Part shown: positions 47,901-54,789 of the stretch, one piece after another
How the letters are laid out: each line of letters opens with the position of its first letter
Position numbering within the stretch: the stretch's first letter is position 1
DNA from: Mytilus californianus
Lineage: Eukaryota; Mollusca; Bivalvia; Mytilida; Mytilidae
DNA length: 64,000 bases
Direction of reading: 5' to 3'
Assembly (NCBI RefSeq): GCF_021869535.1
Contig: NW_026262581.1
Location: forward strand, 101,511,771 to 101,575,770
Notes under the pieces: model-generated
Database searches by the model: none
What the model was told of the DNA's origin: nothing
The model's input: only the letters and a program-made list of their open reading frames with translations
Program-made: the position numbers and the translations under genes

Positions 47901-50482
47901 GCAGTTGAAGCAGCTGACAAGCTAGAGATACCTGGAAACAAAGAATTGAGTGAATTGAGTGATCATATCAATCAAAAACACAGGGTAAATAAAATAGTTT
48001 CAGTTTTGATTATTTTCACTATTGTAATGGTATAGTAATGGAATTTTCTTTTACAGATTTCAATAGTTTATATCATATAATTAACCACACATTGTCTCAG
48101 AATAAAAATTTATTTATTTGAGACTAAGAAACAGGTAGAAATGTGATGCTGGTTGACCATTTGTATTATGTTTTGTCCCCAAATATAAATGAATTTTATT
48201 TCCAAGGCAGTGTATGGTTATTCCCTTAAAAAACTAAATATTTTAGTTGAAAATTGTGAAATTTGGACTTGAAGTTGGTGATGTAAAAATTCCATTTCCC
48301 TGTATTCCTATGAAACATCATAAATATAATTCTACAAGAAACATTTTGTTCACATCACAAACAAGGCTTTATACGGTCAGTGACTATATCACAAATATTT
48401 TTAGTCATTACTATTTGACTGTACAAATAGCATGGTTGCAGTATACTTTATTTACCATATACCGAAAGATAAGATGATATATGAAATATTGTAGGCCTCA
48501 CAGTATGCTCAGAGAGATTCACAAGAACTGTTCCAATGTCTCTATTTTAAAGGCAAAGATTCCAATGATGAGAGTTGTATTGTGGATGCAGTCATCTTTC
48601 AGCTGAGGAATAATGGTGTTTATGTATTTATTCCTAGGTAACTCAGTTATATGTTTTGTTTAATTCATCAAAGTTCTGGGATAAGTATTTTACTACTGTA
48701 GTTATACTAACAGTTGAAATTTTCTACTGGAGTTGTACAGACTTGTGATTTATGTTTGGCTTATTATCTCCCCTTGTTAACATACATGTATATATCAATA
48801 GTGAATTTGCTCAATTTTTTTGCAATTTTTCTTATAAGAAAGAAATGCATGTTACCTTTGACATTTTAATTTATTTGAAAGTATTCCTATTTTAATGGAA
48901 TAAGTTTTGTTGTAAATAGCTATCACTTATGTATTTTATCTGAGCACACAATCTGTCTGTTATACTTCTATTTACAAGTAAACATAATTTTACCATCTGA
49001 TTTATGCTTTTAAGGTATGGAATTAAAGGACCTGTTTATCTGAGGAGTAAAGATGGACAAGTGATACATGTGCAACCTGGGGCTGAACCAGAGTGGACAG
49101 GAGGCACTATACAGAGAACTGACCACTCCATAATTGTCAACAATATGTATGATTCCCAGACTTATACATTACTTGACCATATCACTGTAAGTCTGTGTGA
49201 ACATGGAGCACATTACAGAATAATGTCCATTTAATAGACCTCCTGGCCAAGTTAGCTGTTGTGACTACTTGATGGCAATCATTATTGTTAATATATAGCT
49301 TTTCATCTTCTCTTAGATAACTAGGCTAATTTTCACAAAGGAATAATATATGGAAGTTCCTTTATTTTATCCTGAATTCTGAAACTAGACATTAGAGCAA
49401 AGAGCAATTTGGGCTTGATCCTAAATGTCATATGTCTCATATAAAAGCATGCAATACCATTCTTTTAATTTCCATAAGCTCATAGATCAATCCCATAACC
49501 TCTCACACTCAAGGGTTCTATGTTTGTACAGTTTTACTTTATTTTTCAAAATTGTATAAAACTGAAAGTGATATGTTTCTATCGAGCTGTTGGTGGTACT
49601 TTGTCCTTTTTACTTTCTAGTTAAATTTATTAATGCAAGTAAGCAGCATGTAACTCAACTTATAACTTGCACTGTTTTTGCTATAAATTACAGGTGAGAA
49701 TATCATTAAAGGATTCCAGAGCTCACTCACTTTCTGTCAGACTGGAGTTATTGTATAACACACCACACATATCAGTTTCTCAACAGGATGAAATGGCCAA
49801 AAAACAGAAAGCAGCTATCATTAAGGTAGGAAGAAAACAGAAAACATACATGTTTTCATCAATAAACTTATGTACCTATTCATTTCAATTTATGAGAATT
49901 TGGCCACTTATATACAGTCTTTTATGCTTTCAACATCATGTGAGTTTATTATTATTGTCATATGTACAATATAAAGCATGGCTTCTGTAATTACTCTTTT
50001 GATTTTTTTTAAAATATTTGTCAGTATACTTTTAGTTGGCATGAATATAACTGACCATTAAGTACAGGTCAAGTTTATTTTTTTCTTTGGGGTACCTACT
50101 AATTTTCAGTTATTTCCCTTGCAAATTGGGAAATTAAAATATTGATGGATGACAAATTTATGCTTGCACGAGAAATGACATAATTAAGTTCCAATTAGTA
50201 AATTGCTTATTGTTAAGAGTTCTATTTTCTTTGAATTGCTTATGTCATTTCCTAAAAGTTTTTCTGTCACACCATTCCTCTTTCATGTTGTACTGTAAGA
50301 AAATATTTCTTTTTTAACAGGAAGTATCTGAAGCAGCAGAAGAAAGTCGCTTAGCCATAATGTCACATGACCTTGGAGCAAATTTTGATAAATTGAAAGA
50401 AGAATATGGACAGACATCTGCCAAACACAGTTTATATCATATGTTTGAATCTTTTAAGGAAACAGCCTTAAAAACTTCATGA
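16489..50482 (+). CDS. DIS3L: DIS3L, cytoplasmic exosome exoribonuclease (22 coding exons)
   Basis: RNase II/RNR-family 3'-5' exoribonuclease that associates with the nine-subunit exosome ring and degrades RNA in the cytoplasm. Coding exons: 16489-16651, 17963-18096, 19159-19310, 20091-20172, 20776-20920, 21641-21770, 23290-23447, 23709-23836, 28380-28637, 29094-29242, 30138-30329, 31014-31116, 32319-32413, 42397-42553, 44471-44566, 44996-45148, 45858-46007, 47880-47984, 48495-48637, 49015-49186, 49694-49825, 50321-50482. All junctions are GT-AG and phases agree; they sum to 3159 nt, 1052 aa plus TGA. Human DIS3L is about 1054 aa and aligns throughout ([41 protein letters not shown]). The choice of DIS3L over DIS3 rests on these strings and on [13 protein letters not shown]-type matches in exon 9. 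The start has A at -3 and G at +4. Introns run from about 280 bp to 10 kb and are filled with repeats. Apparently intact. Confidence 0.97.
17100..17764. mobile_element. Element R3, copy 1, in DIS3L intron 1
   Basis: Terminal inverted repeats AGTCCCCTACCG (17100) and CGGTAGGGGACT (17753). The left end also folds on itself (AGTCCCC...AAGGGGACT). A (GTCT)n microsatellite at 17145-17163 is followed by about four units of 120-150 bp, each with 'cagttttccacactttttt', 'gaagatattgatttg', 'gacaagttacagatcaa' and, in the fuller units, 'cagagttatggtccttg'. Non-coding. A truncated reverse copy is at 61118-61292. Confidence 0.88.
19395..19640. repeat. Dispersed repeat R10, copy 1, in DIS3L intron 3
   Basis: Shares 'tcagatacctgtccttcttc', 'gatactttgaatttttcaaa' and 'ggtcagcacctcaacagtga' with 54285-54490. 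Internally it has two similar halves. Unknown class. Confidence 0.55.
19856..19955. mobile_element. Foldback MITE, 100 bp, in DIS3L intron 3
   Basis: GCGACTCTTTTCACAAAAAA at the left is mirrored by TTTTTTGTGAAAAGAGCCGC at the right, with one mismatch over 20 bp and further pairing inside (CTTACGA / TCGTAAG). Too short to code. Confidence 0.8.
21641..28637 (+). CDS. DIS3L: DIS3L exons 6-9: cold-shock domains
   Basis: Residues 226-450. Exon 6 holds [18 protein letters not shown] and exon 7 [18 protein letters not shown], the first OB/cold-shock fold, which grips RNA. Exon 8 has an acidic linker then [19 protein letters not shown]. Exon 9 is the longest (258 nt, phase 0 at both ends) and carries [17 protein letters not shown] and [11 protein letters not shown], the second cold-shock fold. 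Exons 8 and 9 are split by a 4.5-kb intron containing a Harbinger-like element. Confidence 0.93.
22611..22858 (+). mobile_element. tRNA-derived SINE, copy 1, in DIS3L intron 6
   Basis: A polymerase III type head: an A-box-like 'gtggtcgagtggtctaagta' and a degenerate B-box region (ggttttgatttggaaccc). The body has 'ctaggattgtcagttttcct' and the tail 'ctgaaagtggtgtaaaacac' then 'cagaaatcaatta'. Same order as the copies at 44100-44357 and 56181-56408. The head resembles a Leu/Ser tRNA. It is not a functional tRNA gene. Confidence 0.85.
23944..24240. repeat. Short tandem units in DIS3L intron 8
   Basis: 'gcgctctctcatctacattt'-'cttgtcagatttttatgaaa' recurs as 'gtgctctcattcatacttct'-'cttgtcagattttcatgaaa', with a partial third start at 24219. 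A fragment of the same string is at about 25505-25560. Probably a decayed member of the tandem-core class, related to 33240-33470. Confidence 0.45.
24241..26485. other. Intron 8 sequence, no other gene seen
   Basis: AT-rich intron. A two-copy string around 'tattccattcaagtcagggg' lies at 25065-25130. The open frames here carry no domain. Confidence 0.5.
26486..27872. mobile_element. PIF/Harbinger-like non-autonomous element, 1387 bp
   Basis: Inverted ends GGCCACACCAATTTGATT (26486) and AATCAAATTGGTGTGGCC (to 27872), with the match extending about 30 bp (TAGTTCTTTGGA / TCCGAAGAACTA). A TTA lies immediately outside each end (26483-26485, 27873-27875), fitting the 3-bp TWA target duplication typical of PIF/Harbinger. 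No transposase can be read inside, so it would depend on a partner. It sits in DIS3L intron 8. Confidence 0.8.
28085..28315. mobile_element. Diverged relatives of the TA-flanked MITE
   Basis: 'gatacagtgaattcct', 'gattgaatctacagta' and 'ggaatccacagtaatt' echo the CTGTGGATTCATT ends of 14857-15064 and 40736-40910, in both orientations. One old copy, perhaps two nested, ends about 65 bp before DIS3L exon 9. Confidence 0.45.
29094..47984 (+). CDS. DIS3L: DIS3L exons 10-18: RNB catalytic domain
   Basis: Residues 451-850. The metal-binding motif [12 protein letters not shown] keeps all four aspartates (D486, D492, D494, D495), equivalent to the Mg-binding set of RNase II and DIS3, so exonuclease activity is expected. 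Other landmarks are [63 protein letters not shown] and [14 protein letters not shown], whose basic residues contact the scissile end. Intron 13 (32414-42396) is about 10 kb and full of transposons, but its flanking exons join in frame (T-K-I-D). Confidence 0.95.
32940..33063. repeat. Dispersed mussel-type repeat R8, in DIS3L intron 13
   Basis: 'gtatgggttttgctcatagt', 'tgaaggccatatgatggtct' and 'tctcattggcaatcatatca' match the family at 36285-36400 and, reversed, 40921-41110. Confidence 0.6.
33240..33470. repeat. Tandem-core-type repeat fragment
   Basis: Contains 'cttgccaggtttttgtaaaa', 'gacaagtttgaaaatcagtg' and 'aaagagttatgccccttgga'. The last string is the GAGTTATGCCCCTT core found in R1 (reversed) and R4. 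Microsatellite and ends are not evident, so it is partial. Confidence 0.45.
34250..35170 (+). repeat. Tandem array, about six units of 146-166 bp
   Basis: Each unit carries 'ccttgacctcattttcatgg', 'ttcattggtcaatgttaagt', 'gtgttttggtctgtttttca', 'aagcaataggtcaact' and 'ggtgtacatgtctgtctggc'. The 'cttgacctca' anchors fall at about 34309, 34475, 34621, 34768, 34921 and 35068. The units do not stay in one reading frame. Weaker copies are at 53325-53580 and 54640-54780. Confidence 0.85.
36285..36400. repeat. Dispersed repeat R8 inside the retroelement
   Basis: 'atgggctttgcttattgttg', 'acctatagttgttaatttct' and 'gcaatcataccacatcttct' form the same string as 32940-33063 and, reversed, 40921-41110. 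Confidence 0.65.
36403..36722. mobile_element. Element R5 (TGCCCC hairpin end)
   Basis: Opens with a hairpin, TGCCCCacctacgatagtag then TAGGGGCA. It continues with a (CGTT/GTCC/GTCT)n microsatellite at 36461-36513, then 'cttgaaacttagtacacatg' and 'ccaaattagagttttgaccc', and a GGGGCA end near 36692, finishing 'ggacacattcttgttt'. Same architecture as R3 and R4. Inserted in the decayed LINE. Confidence 0.75.
37175..37350. repeat. C-rich low-complexity insert
   Basis: A (TTCTA) run, then a 17-base C tract (37213-37229) and CCCACCT-type repeats. It splits the RNase H domain of the surrounding LINE between its TLSW-like and IPGHAYIAG parts. Confidence 0.75.
37467..37500. repeat. Perfect 34-bp palindrome
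   Basis: CCAGAGACATATATA and TATATATGTCTCTGG are exact inverses around a small TGTG centre. Within the decayed LINE. Confidence 0.8.
37758..37880 (+). repeat. GC-rich dispersed repeat R9, copy 3 (split by hAT)
   Basis: 'gcagtggcgaatccagaact', 'gggggcccaccgactgacct' and 'cagtcatgcttcagtgattc' match 13795-13945. The hAT element at 37881 interrupts it; the G-rich sequence resumes after 39638. Confidence 0.7.
37881..39638 (+). mobile_element. hAT element with perfect 14-bp inverted ends, 1758 bp
   Basis: CAGGGCCGTAACTA at 37881-37894 and TAGTTACGGCCCTG at 39625-39638 are exact inverses, a hAT-type terminus. Subterminal TGCCTCA strings occur near both ends. The only transposase piece is the C-terminal dimerisation segment at 38363-38617, so most of the gene is gone. 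At 38318-38353 a 'gcgttaagcgaacaccaatc' then (AATC)n string looks like a SINE tail, so part of the interior is probably a later insertion. An exact 8-bp target duplication is not evident, because the flanks are G-rich. Confidence 0.85.
38363..38617 (+). pseudogene. hAT transposase dimerisation-domain remnant
   Basis: Reads [40 protein letters not shown] and LHVNVKK. This is the hAT C-terminal dimerisation motif (usual form VTS..ERSFS.L.RLKT..RSTM..ERL.GLALL), as in ZMYM1/THAP-repressor-like proteins. The zinc finger and DDE catalytic core are absent upstream; the frame is closed by a stop before 38363. Inactive. Confidence 0.88.
39639..39700. repeat. Right half of split GC-rich repeat
   Basis: G6-C-rich run with GGGCCCGGGCCC immediately after the hAT end. 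Probably the continuation of the R9 copy at 37758-37880. Confidence 0.5.
39701..40735. other. Intron 13 sequence, no gene seen
   Basis: AT-rich. I see no domain, RNA gene or repeat boundary. Confidence 0.5.
40736..40910. mobile_element. TA-flanked foldback MITE, 175 bp
   Basis: Starts CTGTGGATTCATTTATTTTC and ends TTATCCACAG, with TA on both sides. Internal 'gtactaattttcatggattg' and its inverse 'ccatgaaaattggtatcc' match the copy at 14857-15064. Confidence 0.85.
40921..41110 (-). repeat. Dispersed repeat R8, reversed
   Basis: 'ataagaagatgtggtatgat', 'caactctccaccagagacca', 'aatgacatagaagttaacaa' and 'tgggctataaaaggcccaga' form a string common in mussel sequence. It is the inverse of the family at 36285-36400. 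It includes the short palindrome GGGC(tataaaa)GGCCC. Confidence 0.65.
41175..41665 (-). repeat. Dispersed repeat R7, uninterrupted copy
   Basis: Reverse complement of the split copy at 61915-62164 plus 63346-63620. Shared strings include 'acagtgtagtgtactacttt', 'tataattcagtttgacagct', 'cactgtccacactaggca' and 'gataactgtgtctatgga' (read on minus). It preserves a single copy of the target string at 41523-41536 (AATTATAGAAAAGT on minus). Non-coding. Confidence 0.8.
42735..43275. mobile_element. Element R4, copy 2, in DIS3L intron 14
   Basis: TTAGCTCACC, hairpin TGGCCCAAAGGGCCA, AAGTGAGCTT, a (GTCGTC/GTCC) microsatellite, 'gaccccttaaggagttattg', then AAGGTGAGCGA and a closing hairpin (AGGCTCTATAGAGCCT). 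Shorter than the copy at 15792-16432 and internally rearranged. Confidence 0.85.
43276..44099. other. Intron 14 sequence, nothing recognised
   Basis: AT-rich, non-coding. Confidence 0.5.
44100..44357 (+). mobile_element. tRNA-derived SINE, copy 2, in DIS3L intron 14
   Basis: 'ggcctcggtggacaagtggt'-CTAAG (A-box-like), 'gagtttgaacc' (B-box-like), 'actaggattgcacattttca', 'tgaaagtgacgctaaacacc', then a CAATCAATCAA tail. Same family as 22611-22858 and 56181-56408. Confidence 0.87.
46237..46809. mobile_element. Double foldback MITE, 573 bp, in DIS3L intron 17
   Basis: Outer ends TAAAGGAGTAGGTCC (46237) and GGACCTACTCCTTTA (to 46809) are exact inverses and extend with mismatches; each outermost TA may be a target duplication. 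A second inverted pair lies inside: AAATGAAAGTGGCCGCAT at 46478 and ATGCGGCCACTTTCATTT near 46578. Non-coding. Confidence 0.85.
46810..47870. other. Intron 17 sequence, nothing recognised
   Basis: AT-rich intron DNA. Confidence 0.5.
48495..50482 (+). CDS. DIS3L: DIS3L exons 19-22: S1 domain and C-terminal tail
   Basis: Residues 851-1052. Exons 19-20 ([32 protein letters not shown]) form the S1 RNA-binding fold. Exons 21-22 make a helical, Lys/Glu-rich tail ([20 protein letters not shown]) ending in TSSerine-type residues and TGA at 50480-50482. The tail length matches the vertebrate protein. Confidence 0.92.
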
Positions 50483-50490
50483 CCAATATT

Positions 50491-50506
50491 AATAAATGGA
50501 AATAAA
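50491..50506 (+). terminator. DIS3L polyadenylation signals
   Basis: Two AATAAA hexamers (50491-50496 and 50501-50506) lie 9 and 19 bases after the stop codon. If used, the 3' UTR is very short, about 30-40 nt, which fits the repeat array starting about 430 bp further on. Confidence 0.6.
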
Positions 50507-50929
50507 TATATTTTTTATGCTAAATTGTTTTTCCTTTTTTGTCGAGCAGAGCAAAATTGTTTTAAATTTGATGATACCGGTAGGTTAAAAGTTCATTCCA
50601 TTAAGTAATCAGTATTAGTACCGTAACACTGGTGATTAAATTATCTCTCTTTCCTCAACATATGCAAATAGTTTCAAGGCACATATTAACAGTGAAGTAG
50701 TGAACACAATACTTGTTTGAGGAATTAACCTTTCATGATTAACTAAACACCTAAGGTACGGAAAGCCAAAAATACATTAAACAAAACCACATTTATGTTT
50801 ATGGGTTTCAAGTTTGTCCACCATTATAGAAAATGAATCATTTTTCTTTAAATGTAATAGTAATTAGGTTCATTGACCACATAGTTTTTTTTCAGTTTCT
50901 GTAAGTACAATAAAATGCTTCGCTGGGCG

Positions 50930-52811
50930 CAGCTTGATACGACAGCAGAGGTCGAACCCTGAACAGTTGGGGCAAGTATGGACACAACATTCAAGCTTGA
51001 TACAGCTCTGAATTTGGATTGTGATTAAATATTTGACACAGCATAGGTTTCTGACACAGAAAGAATGTGGCCTAAGAACTTGAATTTTTTTAATTTACCT
51101 ATTATGGTCCAATGTCCAAAATCAAAATACATGGTTAGATTCAGCATATCAAAGAACCCCATATATTCAATTTTTGTTGAAATCAAACAAATTTTAATTT
51201 TGGACCCCAATTTGGACCAACTTGAAAACTGGGCCAAAAATCTAAAATCTCAATACATATCAAAGAACCCCAAGAATTCAATTTTTGTTAAAATCAAACT
51301 AAGTTTAATTTTGGACCCTTTGGACCTTAATGTAGACCAATTTAAAAAAACAGGACCCAAAATTAAAAATCTAAATACACGGTTAGATTTGGCATATCAA
51401 AGAACCCCAATAATTCAATTTTTGATGAAATCAAACGAAGTTTAATTTTGGACCCTTTTGACCTCAATATGAACCAATTTGATAGCGGGGTCCACAAATA
51501 AAAAATCTAAATACATGGTTAGATTCAGCATATCAAAGAACCCCATATATTCAATTTTTGTTGAAATCAAACAAAGTTTGATTTTGGACCTTAATTTGGA
51601 CCAACTTGAAAACTGGGCCAAAAATCAAAAATCAAAATACATGGTTAGATTCAGCATATCAAAGAACCCCATATATTCAATTTTTGTTGAAATCAAAAAA
51701 AGTTTAATTTTGGACCCCAACTTGGACCAACTTGAAAACTGGGCCCATAATCAAAAATCTAAACACATGTTTAGATTCAGCATATCAAAGAACCCTAAGA
51801 ATTCAATTTTTGTTAAAATCAAACTAAATTTAATTTTGGACCCCAATTTGGACCAACTTGAAAACTGGGCCAAAAATCTAAAATCTAAATACATGTTTAG
51901 ATTCAGCATATCAAAGAACCCCATATATTCAATTTTTGTTGAAATCAAACAAAGTTTAATTTTGGACCCCAATTTGGACCAACTTGAAAACTGGGCCAAA
52001 AATCTAAAATCTAAATACATGTTTAGATTCAGCATATCAAAGAACCCCATATATTCAATTTTTGTTGAAATCAAACAAAGTTTAATTTTGGACCCTAATT
52101 TGGACTAACTTGAAAACTGGGCCAAAAATCTAAAATCTAAATACATGTTAAGATTCAGCATATCAAAGAACCCTAAGAATTCAATTTTTGTTAAAATCAA
52201 ACTAAATTTAATTTTGGACCCCAATTTGGACCAACTAGAAAACTGGGCCAAAAATCTAAAATCTAAATACATGTTTAGATTCAGCATATCAAAGAACCCC
52301 ATATATTCAATTTTTGTTGAAATCAAAAAAAATTTAATTTTGGACCCCAACTTGGACCAACTTGAAAACTGGGCCCATAATCAAAAATCTAAACACATGT
52401 TTAGATTCAGCATATCAAAGAACCCCAAGAATTCAATTTTTGTTAAAATCAAACTAAGTTTAATTTTGGACCCTTTGGACCTTAATGTAGACCAATTTAA
52501 AAAACAGGACCCAAAATTAAAAATCTAAATACACGGTTAGATTTGGCATATCAAAGAACCCCAATAATTCAATTTTTGATGAAATCAAACGAAGTTTAAT
52601 TTTGGACCCTTTTGACCTCAATATGAACCAATTTGATAGCGGGGTCCTCAAATAAAAAATCTAAATACATGGTTAGATTCAGCATATCAAAGAACCCCAT
52701 ATATTCAATTTTTGTTGAAATCAAACAAAGTTTGATTTTGGACCTTAATTTGGACCAACTTGAAAACTGGGCCAAAAATCAAAAATCAAAATACATGGTT
52801 AGATTCAGCAT
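50930..52811 (+). repeat. 126-bp tandem array (13 units) with conserved left flank
   Basis: Starts with 'cgctgggcgcagcttgatac' and 'aacagttggggcaagtatgg', a lead-in I recognise from mussel repeats. Then 13 units follow, anchored on 'tcagcatatcaaagaacccc' at 51145, 51256, 51393, 51529, 51655, 51781, 51907, 52033, 52159, 52285, 52411, 52547 and 52683. Most spacings are exactly 126 bp; the variant units are 111, 136 or 137 bp. Because 126 is 42 codons, long open frames run on both strands (for example 51479-52108), with a peptide unit such as FSISKNPIYSIFVEIKQSLI. These are repeat artefacts unless translation is shown. The variant units recur 1154 bp apart. Confidence 0.92.
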
Positions 52812-53309
52812 CAAGGGAGATAATTTCAATGATGTATTTGATTATCTCCCTTACACTGCTTTAAATTATGTTTTGTACTACAGTATTTGTCCATTAACCA
52901 GGACAACCTTGTTTTTCCCCCTTTTTTGCCCCTAATTCCTAAACGGTTTGAGCCATAACCCCCCAAAGCAAATCCTAACCATCCCTTTGTGGTATGGAAA
53001 CTTGTAGTATAATTTCAGAGAGATCCATACATCGTTCCACAGTTATTGTCTGGAAACTAGAAAATGCTTATTTTTTTGCCCCTTTTTGGCCCCTAATTCC
53101 TTAACTGTTGGTACCATAACCCCCAAAATCAATCCCCACCTTCCTTTTGTGGTATTGAACCTTATGGTAAAATTTCATAGAGATCCATTCACTTAAACTA
53201 AAGTTAGAGTGCGAAAAACCAATGTGTCTTCAGACGACGACGCCGGACAACGACGACGACACCAACGTCATACCAATATACGACCGCAAAAATTTTTTGC
53301 GGTCGTATA
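52811..53309. mobile_element. Element R6 ending in a perfect hairpin
   Basis: Begins near an inverted pair AAGGGAGATAAT / ATTATCTCCCTT (52814-52852). Two units of about 150 bp follow ('cccctaattccttaactgtt', 'ccataacccccaaaatcaat', 'ttgtggtattgaac'). A (GACGAC)n stretch lies at 53232-53262. It ends with the hairpin TATACGACCGCAAAAA / TTTTTGCGGTCGTATA at 53277-53309. Non-coding. It abuts the 126-bp array and may be its right end, since 'gatacgac' occurs in the array's left flank. Confidence 0.75.
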
Positions 53310-53324
53310 AAAACTTGGTCAACT

Positions 53325-53580
53325 GAATTTGGTTTATAGAATCATTGTAAGGTATATTTTTCTGTCAAACTGTGTTTAACTGTCCTTGTTTAGTGATCAA
53401 TGTACAGGTATTAACTATATTTGGCTTAAAGAATGATTGCAAGGTGTACATGTTCATTTGACAAATTTCAAATTACCTTGGCCCTGACCTCATTTGCATG
53501 ATTCAGAAAATGATGTTAAGTTGGCCTGACTACATTAATTTTCAGTTACTGGTCCTATAATTAACAGGTCATCTGTATTA
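53325..53580 (+). repeat. Diverged units of the 34250-35170 tandem family
   Basis: 'gaatgattgcaaggtgtaca', 'cctgacctcatttgcatgat' and 'ttaacaggtcatctgtatta' correspond to the unit landmarks in that array. A further fragment lies at 54640-54780. Confidence 0.55.
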
Positions 53581-53665
53581 TTTTATCCCACTCTAAAAGT
53601 GGGGGCTATCTGGCAATCACCTTTTCCATTCATTCATCCAGCCATAAAATTCATCCCACAATAAA

Positions 53666-54269
53666 TGGGGAATGTGTCCATGGGACACAGATGATGCCCC
53701 CGCTTGCATATCATATATAGTTATAAAGGGACATAACTGAAGAATGGTAAAAGTGACGCTACCCAAATTTGTACTTGATCTGAATTTTGTGGTAATAAGC
53801 ATTGTGTATAAGTTTCATGACATTTGGTTGAGGCAAACAAGTTAGAGAACAGAAGCGAAAAATTCAGCAATTTTTCAATTTGTACAGGGGCATAACTCTT
53901 AGAACAGTAAAAGCGACACCTCCAAAATTCAAACTTGATCTGTATTTTGTGGTAATATGCATTATGTATAAGTTTCATAACATTATAACATTTGATTGAG
54001 GCAAAATAAAGTTTGAGAACGGAAACGAAAAATTCAGCAACTTTTCTATTCGTAAAGGGCATAACTCTAAAACGGTTAAAGTGACACCAAAAGTTCAAGC
54101 TTGATCTGTGTTTTGTGGTAATAAGCATTGTGTATAAGTTTCATAACATTTGGTTGAGGTAAACTAAAGTTAGAGAACGGAAACCAACCTTGGGACTTAC
54201 AGACGGATGGACGTACAGTGACGGACGAGGGTAAAACTTAATGCCCCCTCCGCTTTGGCGGGGGCACAA
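53666..54269. mobile_element. Tandem-core element R1, copy 2
   Basis: 'aatgtgtccatgggacacag', GATGCCCCCGCTTGCAT, about three units of 160 bp, a short GACGG/GACG stretch near 54193-54228, then 'taatgccccctccgctttgg' and CGGGGGCAC. Inverted ends TGCCCCCG / CGGGGGCA. Open frames on the minus strand are repeat artefacts. Confidence 0.88.
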
Positions 54270-54284
54270 AAATTGACGTCACTC

Positions 54285-54490
54285 TTTTCTCAGAAAATAT
54301 GTGTTAGCACTTTTTACCTGTCAGATACCCTTCTTCCTGATTGCGGATACTTTGAATTTTTGCAATATGTTGAATGAACATTTTTCGTCAAATTTTTCTC
54401 AGAAACTCTTGAACAGAATGATTTCATTTTTGGTCAGCACTTCAACAGTGATGAGTTGTAATGTGTATGCACTTTTCAGGTATGTCAGAC
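54285..54490. repeat. Dispersed repeat R10, copy 2
   Basis: Matches 19395-19640 ('cagatacccttcttcctgat', 'gatactttgaatttttgcaa', 'ggtcagcacttcaacagtga'). Confidence 0.55.
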
Positions 54491-54789
54491 ACCTACTTCC
54501 ACTTTTCTGAAAATTTGAATTACAATTGGGGGTATGCTTCACACGACAACAGATGCATTCTTGTGGTTATATATAATAATTGCAAGTTGCACCATTACAT
54601 GTCCTTGAACAGAGTTCAGAATATCTGACATTGACTGCATTTTCTTGATTCATTGGTCAACATTAAGTTCTTGTGGTTAGATTAATACCAGTAATAAGTT
54701 AACTATATTTTATCTGTAGAATTATTGTAAGTTTTATATGTCCTACTGACTTATGTTTGGCAGGCAGATATATTTCTGTAAGGTGATGT

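Noticed and set aside
16489-50482. Assignment as DIS3 (RRP44) rather than DIS3L
   Set aside because: Strings such as [26 protein letters not shown] and [17 protein letters not shown] fit DIS3L, and the PIN acidic set of DIS3 is missing.
51479-52108. 209-aa open frame in the 126-bp array (and its neighbours on both strands)
   Set aside because: It is open because the unit is a multiple of three; the opposite strand is open too, and the protein is only the repeat translated. No evidence of a gene.
53721-54128. 135-aa minus-strand ORF, with similar frames at 60435-60747 and 62935-63210
   Set aside because: All are translations of R1 tandem units (recurrent NAYYHKTQIK-type strings), so repeat artefacts.
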